A stretch of DNA of 62,935 nucleotides from an uncultured Victivallis sp. (lineage in GTDB: Bacteria > Verrucomicrobiota > Lentisphaeria > Victivallales > Victivallaceae), in contig NZ_CALXSK010000019.1 in the NCBI RefSeq assembly GCF_944391105.1, positions 1 through 62,935 on the forward strand, given 5' to 3'. Under the pieces are notes generated by a model, which worked only from the letters and a program-made list of their open reading frames with translations, was not told the origin of the DNA and searched no databases. Position 1 is the stretch's first letter; every line of letters starts with the position of its first letter. Below are positions 38,342 to 46,082 of the stretch, piece by piece. The translations under genes and the position numbers were made by a program.

Positions 38342-41287
38342 TCAACGTGGAAAGATTTCGTCCACCGAAAGCCGCCTGACGGGTCCGAATGCTTCGAGCG
38401 TTTTCCAGTCAACCTTGTCGGCGTCGCCGACCACGAGGAGTGCGCGCGGGCGCTCCTCGATCTCGCGTTGGTAGAACTCCTGCAGATCCGCCGCCGAAAC
38501 TTTCTGAATCTGCCGATAGGTCACTTCGCGGTAATTCGGTGGAAGTTTCATTTTCCGAAAGTTCTCCGCAAGTTCAAAGAGGGCTTCGTCATGCCAGCGC
38601 TCGGCGGCCTGCGATTTCAGCAGCGTGTCGCGGCTGTTTTCAATCGCGGCGGAGTCGACGGGGAATCCCATTGCACTGACTGCCTTCATTGCGTCGGCGA
38701 GTTTGTCGGCCTGGGTGGAAAGAGAGATCAGAAAGAAGTGATTCTCCGTCGGTTCTTCGGGAGTGGCGTAATTCGAGTAGCAACTGTACGCGAGCGAATT
38801 CGATTCGCGCAACGTCCGGAATGTGACTGACGCCATTCCGCTGCCGTAGTAACGGTTGAAGAGAAACCGCACACCGATATTTTCAGGATTGAACCGCTCA
38901 CCGGCGGAGAGATAGAGCAGTTTCAGCTGACTCACGTTCGGAACGTGTACAAAATAGACCGCGGGAGCCGTGATCGGCCGCTCCACGGGCCTCCACGGGG
39001 CGGGAGGATTCTTCTCCGGCGGCGGTATGAGTTTTGCGACGATGCGTTTGAGTTCAGGCAGCTCCGGACCGTAGTAGTTGATGCGGACCGGAAAGCCGGT
39101 CAATTCCCGCAGCAGCGAAGCGATCTCTTTCGCCTCCAGCCTTTCGAGTTCACCTGCGGAGAGGGTGGAGTTCTTCTGATACTCCGCCCCGAAACGCACA
39201 AAAGGCAGAAGTCCCGCGTACAGAACCGTGTCCGGGTTCTCCTTTTCCGCCTTGCGTTCAAGCAGAATCTTCCCGGTGAGCCGCCGCAGGGCGTCGGGAT
39301 TGACGGCGGGGGAGCTGAGCATTTCGTTCGCGATTCCGGCGATGGCGGGCAGGTTCCGTGCGAGCCCTGTGAGGGTTACGACCGTTTCCTCCTTGTCGAC
39401 GGTGATCGACACCGAACCGGCGAGTTTGTAAAGTTCCAGTTTCAGCGCCTCGGCGGAACGCTGTTCCGTTCCGGCAACCGCGCTGTATTCGCCGACAATC
39501 GGCAGCAGGCGGTTGTGGCGGCTGCCGATCGCGAACCGGTAACTCAGCTGAAAACGGTTGTCACGGGAATTCGGGATCCGGTTGAATTCGGCTTCCCGCA
39601 ACACACGTTTCCCCCGGTCGTCAGACTGGTGTTCATCGCAGATGCGGATGCTGTCGCGGAGAATTCCCGATTCGATGTCGGGGAACTCCGGCTCGATCGC
39701 GACGACCTTCATCGCCGCAAGCTCCCGGAAGAGCGCCGAATGTCCCTGTGCGGTCACGAGCGGAGTGAGCGGAGGTTTTGCGAGTTTTTCGGCGGGGGAG
39801 AGCGGTCCGTTTTTCCGGAAGAAGACCAGGCGATCCGGGCCGAAGTGTTTTCGGGCGAATTCGACGAGCTCGGACTTTGTGATCGATCTCCGGCGGGCAA
39901 GCGTGTTTGCGGCGTCCGGCCAGTCGATGCGCTCAAGATAGCTGTCGAGCAGCTGATCGGCCCGGAAGTCGTTGTTCCGCAGCGAGCGGGTCCGGTCGAG
40001 CTCGGCGTGGTCCAGGATTGCCGTAAGCAGCCAGTCGGGGAAATCGCCGCGCTTGAGTTTTTCCATCTCGGCGTTGAGCAGTTCGAGCGCACGTTCCGGA
40101 GAATCTCCGGGATTTGGAGTCGCGCTCACGAGCAGGTAGCCGTAGACGCCCGGTTTCCCGCCGCTCCCGGCGCCGGAGTCGGCGACTTTCTGCGGGATAT
40201 TCAGATTCTGGTCGAGAATTCCGGCTGACCCGTTCGACAGAACCCGTGCGGAGAGTTCGAACAGGTCGAGTTCCCGCAGCGTCGGTTTCTCCATTCGCCA
40301 CGCGACCGCGCAGAGTTCGTTTTCCGGTGCGACCAGCGTGTGGATGCTCTCCCCCTTGACCGGTTCAAGTTCCGGCAGGGGCGATGGCGGAATTTCTCCG
40401 GCGGGAAGTGTCCCGAAGGTTTGTTCGATCATCCGCAGGGCCGCATCCGGGTCGAAGTCGCCCGCGAGTGCAATGATCATATTCCCCGGAACGTAATGCT
40501 GTCGGTAGAACTCCATCACACGGCGCGGCGAGGGATTCTTCAGATCCTTCGGCAGCCCGATCACCGGACGGCCGAACGGATGATTCGGAAACAGCGCCGT
40601 GAGCAGCAGCTGGGAAAACCGCGCATCGGAACGGTCCTGATAGAGGTTGTACTCCTCGAACACGGTTTCGAGTTCCGTGTGGAAACCACGGAAAACCGGG
40701 CTCCTGAACCGATCGAACTCAAGCAGAATGAATTTTTCGAGCTGATTGGCCGGAAACGAGCTGAAATAGACCGTCCGGTCGAGGCTCGTATAGGCGTTGA
40801 GTCCGCTGCCGCCCATCGCGTTGACGGCCTGAACGAATTCATTCTGGACGGTGTATTTCCCCGCTTCGGCCGAAAGGCGGTCGATCTCGCGGTAGAGCTC
40901 CAGGCGCTCCTCCGGATCACTGCTCGCCTCGTGACGGTCATACAGTTGTTCGATCCGTTCAAGCAGCGGCCGTTCCGCCTCGAAATCGATCGTGCCGAGC
41001 CGCTCCGAACCCTTGAAAAGCAGGTGTTCGAGATAGTGCGCAAGCCCGGTCTTGTCGGCGGGATCGTTGCCGGAACCGACCCGGAACGCGATACAGCCGC
41101 GGATGTTCGGCGTTTCGCGGTTGACTGAGAGCGCCACGGTGAGGCCGTTGTCGAGGCGGTGGAAGCGGGCCTGCATCGGGTCATCCCGGAGCGGCGTTCC
41201 GAAGAGCGGCGTCGCTCCGCCGGAAAGCCCCGACGCAAGCGTGAAGCAAAGCACCAATGCCAGTGTGATTTTATGAAAAAAAGACAT
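38342..41287 (-). CDS. Secreted M16-family zinc metallopeptidase, two-repeat form
   Basis: 981 residues from ATG 41287 (GAGGAGG directly upstream). A signal peptide covers about 1-24. The active M16 domain carries the inverted zinc motif HxxEH in LAHYLEHLLFKG and the downstream Glu region NEFVQAVNAMGGSGLNAYTSLDRTVYF. A second M16 unit in the C-terminal half lacks a zinc motif, as usual for the structural half of pitrilysin-type enzymes. Both halves lie on one chain. It probably degrades peptides in the periplasm. Its promoter lies within the 41350-41390 inverted repeat. Confidence 0.93.
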   Translation of the reverse strand: MSFFHKITLALVLCFTLASGLSGGATPLFGTPLRDDPMQARFHRLDNGLTVALSVNRETPNIRGCIAFRVGSGNDPADKTGLAHYLEHLLFKGSERLGTIDFEAERPLLERIEQLYDRHEASSDPEERLELYREIDRLSAEAGKYTVQNEFVQAVNAMGGSGLNAYTSLDRTVYFSSFPANQLEKFILLEFDRFRSPVFRGFHTELETVFEEYNLYQDRSDARFSQLLLTALFPNHPFGRPVIGLPKDLKNPSPRRVMEFYRQHYVPGNMIIALAGDFDPDAALRMIEQTFGTLPAGEIPPSPLPELEPVKGESIHTLVAPENELCAVAWRMEKPTLRELDLFELSARVLSNGSAGILDQNLNIPQKVADSGAGSGGKPGVYGYLLVSATPNPGDSPERALELLNAEMEKLKRGDFPDWLLTAILDHAELDRTRSLRNNDFRADQLLDSYLERIDWPDAANTLARRRSITKSELVEFARKHFGPDRLVFFRKNGPLSPAEKLAKPPLTPLVTAQGHSALFRELAAMKVVAIEPEFPDIESGILRDSIRICDEHQSDDRGKRVLREAEFNRIPNSRDNRFQLSYRFAIGSRHNRLLPIVGEYSAVAGTEQRSAEALKLELYKLAGSVSITVDKEETVVTLTGLARNLPAIAGIANEMLSSPAVNPDALRRLTGKILLERKAEKENPDTVLYAGLLPFVRFGAEYQKNSTLSAGELERLEAKEIASLLRELTGFPVRINYYGPELPELKRIVAKLIPPPEKNPPAPWRPVERPITAPAVYFVHVPNVSQLKLLYLSAGERFNPENIGVRFLFNRYYGSGMASVTFRTLRESNSLAYSCYSNYATPEEPTENHFFLISLSTQADKLADAMKAVSAMGFPVDSAAIENSRDTLLKSQAAERWHDEALFELAENFRKMKLPPNYREVTYRQIQKVSAADLQEFYQREIEERPRALLVVGDADKVDWKTLEAFGPVRRLSVDEIFPR

Positions 41288-41349
41288 GAGTCCTCCTCTT
41301 TTTGACTGAACAACCCTCCGGAAACATTTCCATAGGCAGATTCCCGGGA

Positions 41350-41390
41350 ATTTGATTTTCAACATAGTGCTTTGCGCCGGAAAATCAAAT
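41350..41390 (-). promoter_or_regulatory. M16 promoter embedded in an 11-bp inverted repeat
   Basis: Minus-strand -35 TTGATT (41383-41388) and -10 TATGTT (41361-41366) with 16-bp spacing. ATTTGATTTTC (41350-41360) and GAAAATCAAAT (41380-41390) are perfect inverted repeats 19 bp apart. One arm contains the -35 box and the other abuts the -10 box, as expected for an operator pair. Confidence 0.62.
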
Positions 41391-41489
41391 CGAAACGGCA
41401 CTCTGAGCTTGAAAGAATCCGGCAGAATCCACTCCGCCGCACCACGAAGAAGGAGCGATGATTCCCCGCCCTGTGAGATGGAAGCCGTT

Positions 41490-42455
41490 TCAGATGCGGC
41501 GAACCGATTCCCGCAGAATCAGAGTGCCGGGAATCGCAATGTCCTCCACATCACGTTCTCCGCGAACCAATCGCTCCAGCAGATCCAGAGCCGAGGCGCT
41601 CATTGCCGCATAATCGGGCCGCAGAACCGTCAGCGGAGGATCCCAGAATTCCGCAACCCCGGCAAAATCGCGTGTAATCAACGACAGATCGTCAGGAATT
41701 CGGATCCCGCGCTTCCGCAGCTCAGCGCAGACCTCCAGCGCCGTGTCACAAGGAATCACGACAAGAGCCGTCACCCCTCTGACGAGAAGGGAGTCCAGAC
41801 GTTCCGCCAACGGAATTCCCGCTTCGCCGTAAGAGACGAACTCTTCCGCGTCTGCCAGCCCGAATCCGGCCATTAAGCGTGGAAAGAGTTCTCCGTAATT
41901 CTCATAGAGGACCGAATCGGCCGATCGGGTTCGCCGCAATAGAAGTCCGATCCGGCGATGTCCGAGATCATGAAGCTTTTTCAGCATTTCCCGCCAGAGC
42001 GGTTCCTCGTCGGTGTAGACCGAATAGATGTTGTCCGAATGCGAACTGCGCGCCGCAAACCGCACCAGCGGAAGCGTGGTGAATTCACTCCACCGGCAAT
42101 TCAGGTCCCGGTCTCCCGAGATGGAAACCGCTCCGCTCAACGCCCGGCTTCCAAGCACGGCAAGGTCTTCGTTGAAAACAATTTCCAGTTGCCAAGACCG
42201 GCGGTAAACATCGGTTTTCAATGCAGAAAGCGCCATCGCCTGATAACTGCCGATCGGCGTATTTTTCGACATCACAATCCCGACACGCAGATGTTTTCCC
42301 CGAATCCGCACAGAATATCCAAGCGAGGCTGCGGCGGCCAGCACCGCATGGCGCGTCCGTTCATCCACAGCCGGATGATTGTTCAGAACCCGCGATACGG
42401 TTGCCTGCGAAACCCCCGCCGCCCGGGCCACCATTGTTGAATTGACCTTTTTCAT
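41490..42455 (-). CDS. LacI-family transcriptional regulator
   Basis: 321 residues. The DNA-binding head reads STMVARAAGVSQATVSRVLNNHPAV; the sugar-binding core follows (LRVGIVMSKNTPIGSYQAMAL, RIGLLLRR, ALVVIPCDTA, LSLITRDFAGVAEFWDPPLTVL). It is read away from the FAD-oxidoreductase operon and is its likely repressor. No Shine-Dalgarno sequence precedes the ATG at 42455, and the predicted promoter places the transcript start only a few bases before it, so the mRNA may be almost leaderless. An internal Met at codon 8 has AAAGG ahead of it but would cut into helix 1. Confidence 0.92.
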   Translation of the reverse strand: MKKVNSTMVARAAGVSQATVSRVLNNHPAVDERTRHAVLAAAASLGYSVRIRGKHLRVGIVMSKNTPIGSYQAMALSALKTDVYRRSWQLEIVFNEDLAVLGSRALSGAVSISGDRDLNCRWSEFTTLPLVRFAARSSHSDNIYSVYTDEEPLWREMLKKLHDLGHRRIGLLLRRTRSADSVLYENYGELFPRLMAGFGLADAEEFVSYGEAGIPLAERLDSLLVRGVTALVVIPCDTALEVCAELRKRGIRIPDDLSLITRDFAGVAEFWDPPLTVLRPDYAAMSASALDLLERLVRGERDVEDIAIPGTLILRESVRRI

Positions 42456-42464
42456 CGTAATGAC

Positions 42465-42494
42465 AATATAATTGCTAAAATCTCATATTTCCAA
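42465..42494 (-). promoter_or_regulatory. Promoter of the divergent lacI gene
   Basis: Minus-strand TTGGAA (42489-42494), 18-bp spacer, TATATT (42465-42470). The -10 box ends only 9 bp before the ATG. Confidence 0.62.
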
Positions 42495-42570
42495 TTTTAT
42501 TCATTTTTATTCATCAAATAGCCTGGTTCGTCTATTGTTCCGAAAGGAAAAATCGAGTATAATTGGAAAT
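42487..42570. promoter_or_regulatory. Two inverted copies of a 10-bp operator candidate
   Basis: ATTTCCAATT (42487-42496) and its exact reverse complement AATTGGAAAT (42561-42570). The first copy covers the lacI -35 box and the second overlaps the -10/+1 region of the facing operon, so one protein could control both promoters, possibly by looping. Confidence 0.55.
42535..42563 (+). promoter_or_regulatory. Promoter of the oxidoreductase-pseudopilin-DUF4091-MFS operon
   Basis: Consensus TATAAT (42558-42563), with a weak -35 TTGTTC (42535-42540) at 17-bp spacing. Confidence 0.65.
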
Positions 42571-42606
42571 GAAAAGCATGACAGACCGAAAAGAAGGAAA
42601 CATCCA

Positions 42607-44448
42607 TTGAAACCCATTTTTTCAGAGGAAAACGGATTGAAAAAAAACGTTCACGAGGTAGATTTCTGCGTTGTGGGGGGCGGAATTGCCGGAATGCTTG
42701 CCGCGATTTCCGCGGCACGGCATGGGCTCCGGGTCGCATTGATGCACGACCGGCCTGTGCTCGGCGGAAACGCCTCCAGCGAAATTCGCATGTGGATCTG
42801 CGGGGCCGGGTCACGCGTGCCTTACCTGCAGGAGACCGGCATTCTCGAAGAGATCGCATTGGAGAACATGCACCGCAACCCGAAGCGGAATTATTCGCTC
42901 TGGGACGCATTGCTCTATGAGAAGGTCAGGTTCGAACCGAACATTACACTGCTGATGAACTGCGCCTGCTGCAACGCCGAAATGAACGGAACGAAAATCA
43001 CGTCTGTAACCGGATTTCAACTCACAACCTATACGTGGCACACGGTACGGGCGAAAATCTTTGCCGACTGTTCCGGCGACAGTATTCTCGCCCCGCTGAC
43101 CGGAGCACTTCATCGGATCGGACGCGAAGCCGCCTCAGAACACGGCGAGGAGTTCGGACTCGAAACAGCCGACTGTCATACCATGGGAATGAGCCTGCTG
43201 CTTCAGGCCCGGGAAACCGACCGGAAAGTCGAATTCACGCCGCCGCCGTGGGCCTGCCGATTCACAAGCGACGCCGAAATGCACGACAAGCCCCATACGA
43301 TGCTCCGGGATCTCAATACCAATTTTTACTGGATTGAACTTGGGGGGCTGCGTGATTCCATTCACGACACCGAGGAGATCCGTGACGAACTTCTGAAAAT
43401 CGCCTTCGGCTGCTGGGACCACATGAAGAACCACGGCGACCATGGGGCGGACAACTGGGAACTGGAATGGGTCGGGTTTCTGCCGGGAAAACGCGAAAGT
43501 GTCCGATACATCGGCGACTGCATCCTGACGCAGAACGATGTGGAGCAGGGAGCCGCTTTCCCCGATGAAGTCGCCTACGGTGCATGGCAGATCGACAACC
43601 ATCTGCCGGGAGGTTTCGAGCTCTCCGGATGCGGCGGCGCCCATCTGCAGAAACGGCGGTTGTCCGAACCCTACGGGATTCCTCTGCGGGCGCTCTACTC
43701 GGCAAACATCGACAATCTGATGTTCGCCGGCCGGAACATCAGCGCCACCCATGTGGCGTTCTGCTCCACGCGGGTCATGGGCACCTGCGGGATCATGGGG
43801 CAGGCGGTCGGCACGGCAGCCGCCGTCGCAGTTGCGCACGGACTTTCGCCGCGTGCGGCATGCCGCGACCAGATCGACCGAATCCGGGAACTGCTGCTCG
43901 ATGACGACTGTTTTCTGCCCCATTTCCGCCGGGAGATTTCAAAACTCTGCCGGACGGCGACCCTCGATTCCCCTGCCGGCAACCCGGAAGCACTGCGCAA
44001 CGGGATCGACCGTCGTTATGCCGGGACGGACAACGGCTTTTTCGGGAAATTGAATCAGCCGATCACCTATTCGTTCGGGAGGAAAGTGAAACTCTCCTCC
44101 TTCCGGCTCGTAACCGACAGCGATCTCGACCGCGAATTTGTGGAGGGGAATCCGAATCTCGTCAAGATTCCCATGCCGCTTTTTCATGCGCAAAGTTACG
44201 ACGGTACTTCGTTTGGATTTCCCACGTGCATGTTGAAAAAATTCCGGCTGGAGATTCCGTCTGCCGACGGCGGCTGGGAGAGCGTCTATGAAAAAGACAA
44301 CAATATCATGCGCCTTGTGCGGGATACTCTCCATGTGGAGACCGAGGCGATTCGTCTTGTCCCATTGGAAACCTGGGCTTCCGCCCGGCTGTATCACACC
44401 TACGGCAGCGGCAGCGTCCACCTTTTCGCCTTTGAGGTAAATGAATGA
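42607..44448 (+). CDS. FAD-dependent oxidoreductase (FAD_oxidored type), probable TTG start
   Basis: 613 residues when started at TTG 42607, which has GAAGGAA about 8 nt upstream; the first in-frame ATG (42472) lies before the promoter. The dinucleotide fold is DFCVVGGGIAGMLAAISAARHGLRVALMHDR, followed by LGGNASSEIR, a family signature; the late FAD contact NLMFAGRNISATHVAFCSTRVMGTCGIMGQAVGTAAAVA is clear. The last ~120 residues form a beta-rich extension. Such proteins accompany glycan-degradation genes in Lentisphaerota and Planctomycetes, where the substrate is usually unknown. It overlaps the next gene by 4 bp (ATGA). Confidence 0.88.
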   Translation: MKPIFSEENGLKKNVHEVDFCVVGGGIAGMLAAISAARHGLRVALMHDRPVLGGNASSEIRMWICGAGSRVPYLQETGILEEIALENMHRNPKRNYSLWDALLYEKVRFEPNITLLMNCACCNAEMNGTKITSVTGFQLTTYTWHTVRAKIFADCSGDSILAPLTGALHRIGREAASEHGEEFGLETADCHTMGMSLLLQARETDRKVEFTPPPWACRFTSDAEMHDKPHTMLRDLNTNFYWIELGGLRDSIHDTEEIRDELLKIAFGCWDHMKNHGDHGADNWELEWVGFLPGKRESVRYIGDCILTQNDVEQGAAFPDEVAYGAWQIDNHLPGGFELSGCGGAHLQKRRLSEPYGIPLRALYSANIDNLMFAGRNISATHVAFCSTRVMGTCGIMGQAVGTAAAVAVAHGLSPRAACRDQIDRIRELLLDDDCFLPHFRREISKLCRTATLDSPAGNPEALRNGIDRRYAGTDNGFFGKLNQPITYSFGRKVKLSSFRLVTDSDLDREFVEGNPNLVKIPMPLFHAQSYDGTSFGFPTCMLKKFRLEIPSADGGWESVYEKDNNIMRLVRDTLHVETEAIRLVPLETWASARLYHTYGSGSVHLFAFEVNE

Positions 44449-45182
44449 GGAAAAGATTGTTTGAAGAAACCTCCTTCCCCCGTCTGATCGCTCATCGCGG
44501 CTTTACGCCGCTGGCGCCGGAGAACTCCCTGTTCGCATTTGAAGCGGCGGGGCGCCTCGGATTCTGGGCGATTGAGAGCGACGTGCACGAAACGCGCGAC
44601 GGTGCGCTGGTCTGCTGTCACAATCCGGATACGGGCGGCCGTTTCAACGCGGCGCTTTCCATCGCGGAGAGTATGCTTTCCGAACTGCGCCGCCTCCGCT
44701 TCACCTCGGGAAACCGGGTTGAACTTCTGGATGATGATGAACTGCTCCTGCCGACGTTCGAGGAGTATCTCGCCATCTGCCGGAAATACGGTGCGGTTCC
44801 CTTCCTGGAAAGCAAAGCGCCGGTTGCGGGGAAAATCCTGGCTGCTCTGCGGAAATACGACCTGATCCATCACGCCGTATTCTCCTCTACGGAATTTTCC
44901 CATCTGGAAGAGGCGCGAAGCATCGACCCGAACATTTTTCTCCACCACATTTTCACCACCCGGGAACAGCTGGAGCGGCTGGCGGAACTCGGCAACGGCG
45001 GAGTCTCGTGGAACTATCCGGATCCGGCCTCGGCGCCGCCGGAACGGATTGCGGAAACCAAAAAACACGGCGTCCGAGTCTGTCTCCGGGCGGCAGATTC
45101 ACCGGAACGTCTCCGGATCATGATAGATCTGAAACTTGATTACATTCCAACCAATATTCTGATCCCGAAAGGAGGAAAATGA
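44445..45182 (+). CDS. Glycerophosphodiester phosphodiesterase family protein
   Basis: 245 residues, a GDPD TIM barrel without a signal peptide. Hallmarks are LIAHRGF near residue 15 (catalytic His), [12 protein letters not shown] and [19 protein letters not shown] (metal-binding Glu/Asp and second His). The C-terminus is also typical (HGVRVCLRA). It normally hydrolyses glycerophosphodiesters; in a sugar operon it might act on a phosphodiester-linked glycan, which is speculative. The start lies within the stop codon of the oxidoreductase. Confidence 0.9.
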   Translation: MRKRLFEETSFPRLIAHRGFTPLAPENSLFAFEAAGRLGFWAIESDVHETRDGALVCCHNPDTGGRFNAALSIAESMLSELRRLRFTSGNRVELLDDDELLLPTFEEYLAICRKYGAVPFLESKAPVAGKILAALRKYDLIHHAVFSSTEFSHLEEARSIDPNIFLHHIFTTREQLERLAELGNGGVSWNYPDPASAPPERIAETKKHGVRVCLRAADSPERLRIMIDLKLDYIPTNILIPKGGK

Positions 45183-45186
45183 GACC

Positions 45187-46008
45187 ATGAAACATACAAT
45201 ACACGCCGGAAAACCGACTCCCTGCCAAATCTCTTCAAAATTCGAAAAAAAAAGGTGTCCTCCTGCCGCTTTTACCCTTATAGAGCTTCTCGTTGTAATT
45301 GCGATCATCGCGATTCTGGCGAGCATGCTGCTGCCCGCGCTGAATCAGGCCAGGGAAAGAGCCAAAAGCGTCAAATGTGCGAGCAATCTCAAACAGTGTA
45401 TCACGGCGCAGATATTCTACATCAACGACTGGAAAGGCGCCCTGGTGATCGATGAGGCGGAACACAGCAACTGGAGCAAGCCGTTGCGGATGAAGGGTTA
45501 TTTATCATACGCGCCGAATGAGGTCTGCTGCCCGTCCAATCTGACCACAAAATTCGACCCGGACAACGCATACCGGATGCGGAATATTTACGCGTCCCGG
45601 AACAAACACATTCCACTGCGCTGCATGAGAACGGTCAACAAAAACACCTATTATTTCACGCAACGCATTGTCTATCCATCGGAGTTCGTGATGCTCGGCG
45701 ACGTTTTCTGCCTTTACAAGGCGATGAATCCGGATTCCGATCACGGCCGGTGCGGCACAATGCATGCCGGAGTGCGCATAACTTCGAACCTGAACGAATC
45801 AACTTACGATGACAGTTCGTTCTTTTATCTTGGACAGCACAAAACGCATGGGAATTTCGCCTTTCTCGACGGACATGTCGCGGCCTACTCGGATCCGGGA
45901 AGTTTTCTGGACTCCCTGCTGAAAGAATACAAGGTGCAGGATCAGGCGAATGTCACTGTCAGCGTCTGGGACAAAAATCTGGTTTTCACCAGAAAAAAAG
46001 GAGAATAA
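45187..46008 (+). CDS. Type IV pilin-like pseudopilin with H-X9-DG motif
   Basis: 273 residues. Unlike the copy at 2172, it has a long 28-residue leader before [20 protein letters not shown]. The residue before the cleavage site is Ala in place of Gly. After the N-terminal helix comes the family-typical [20 protein letters not shown], and near the C-terminus [19 protein letters not shown], a good H-X9-DG match. The hydrophobic helix is encoded by DNA almost identical to that of the other pseudopilin. It lies between an intracellular enzyme and a secreted DUF4091 protein in the LacI-facing operon. Confidence 0.92.
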   Translation: MKHTIHAGKPTPCQISSKFEKKRCPPAAFTLIELLVVIAIIAILASMLLPALNQARERAKSVKCASNLKQCITAQIFYINDWKGALVIDEAEHSNWSKPLRMKGYLSYAPNEVCCPSNLTTKFDPDNAYRMRNIYASRNKHIPLRCMRTVNKNTYYFTQRIVYPSEFVMLGDVFCLYKAMNPDSDHGRCGTMHAGVRITSNLNESTYDDSSFFYLGQHKTHGNFAFLDGHVAAYSDPGSFLDSLLKEYKVQDQANVTVSVWDKNLVFTRKKGE

Positions 46009-46082
46009 AATCAACGTAACCGGTTCCGGACGGAACGTTTGACGAGCAATCACCGGAACATGGAAACACCGGAGGAGAAGTT

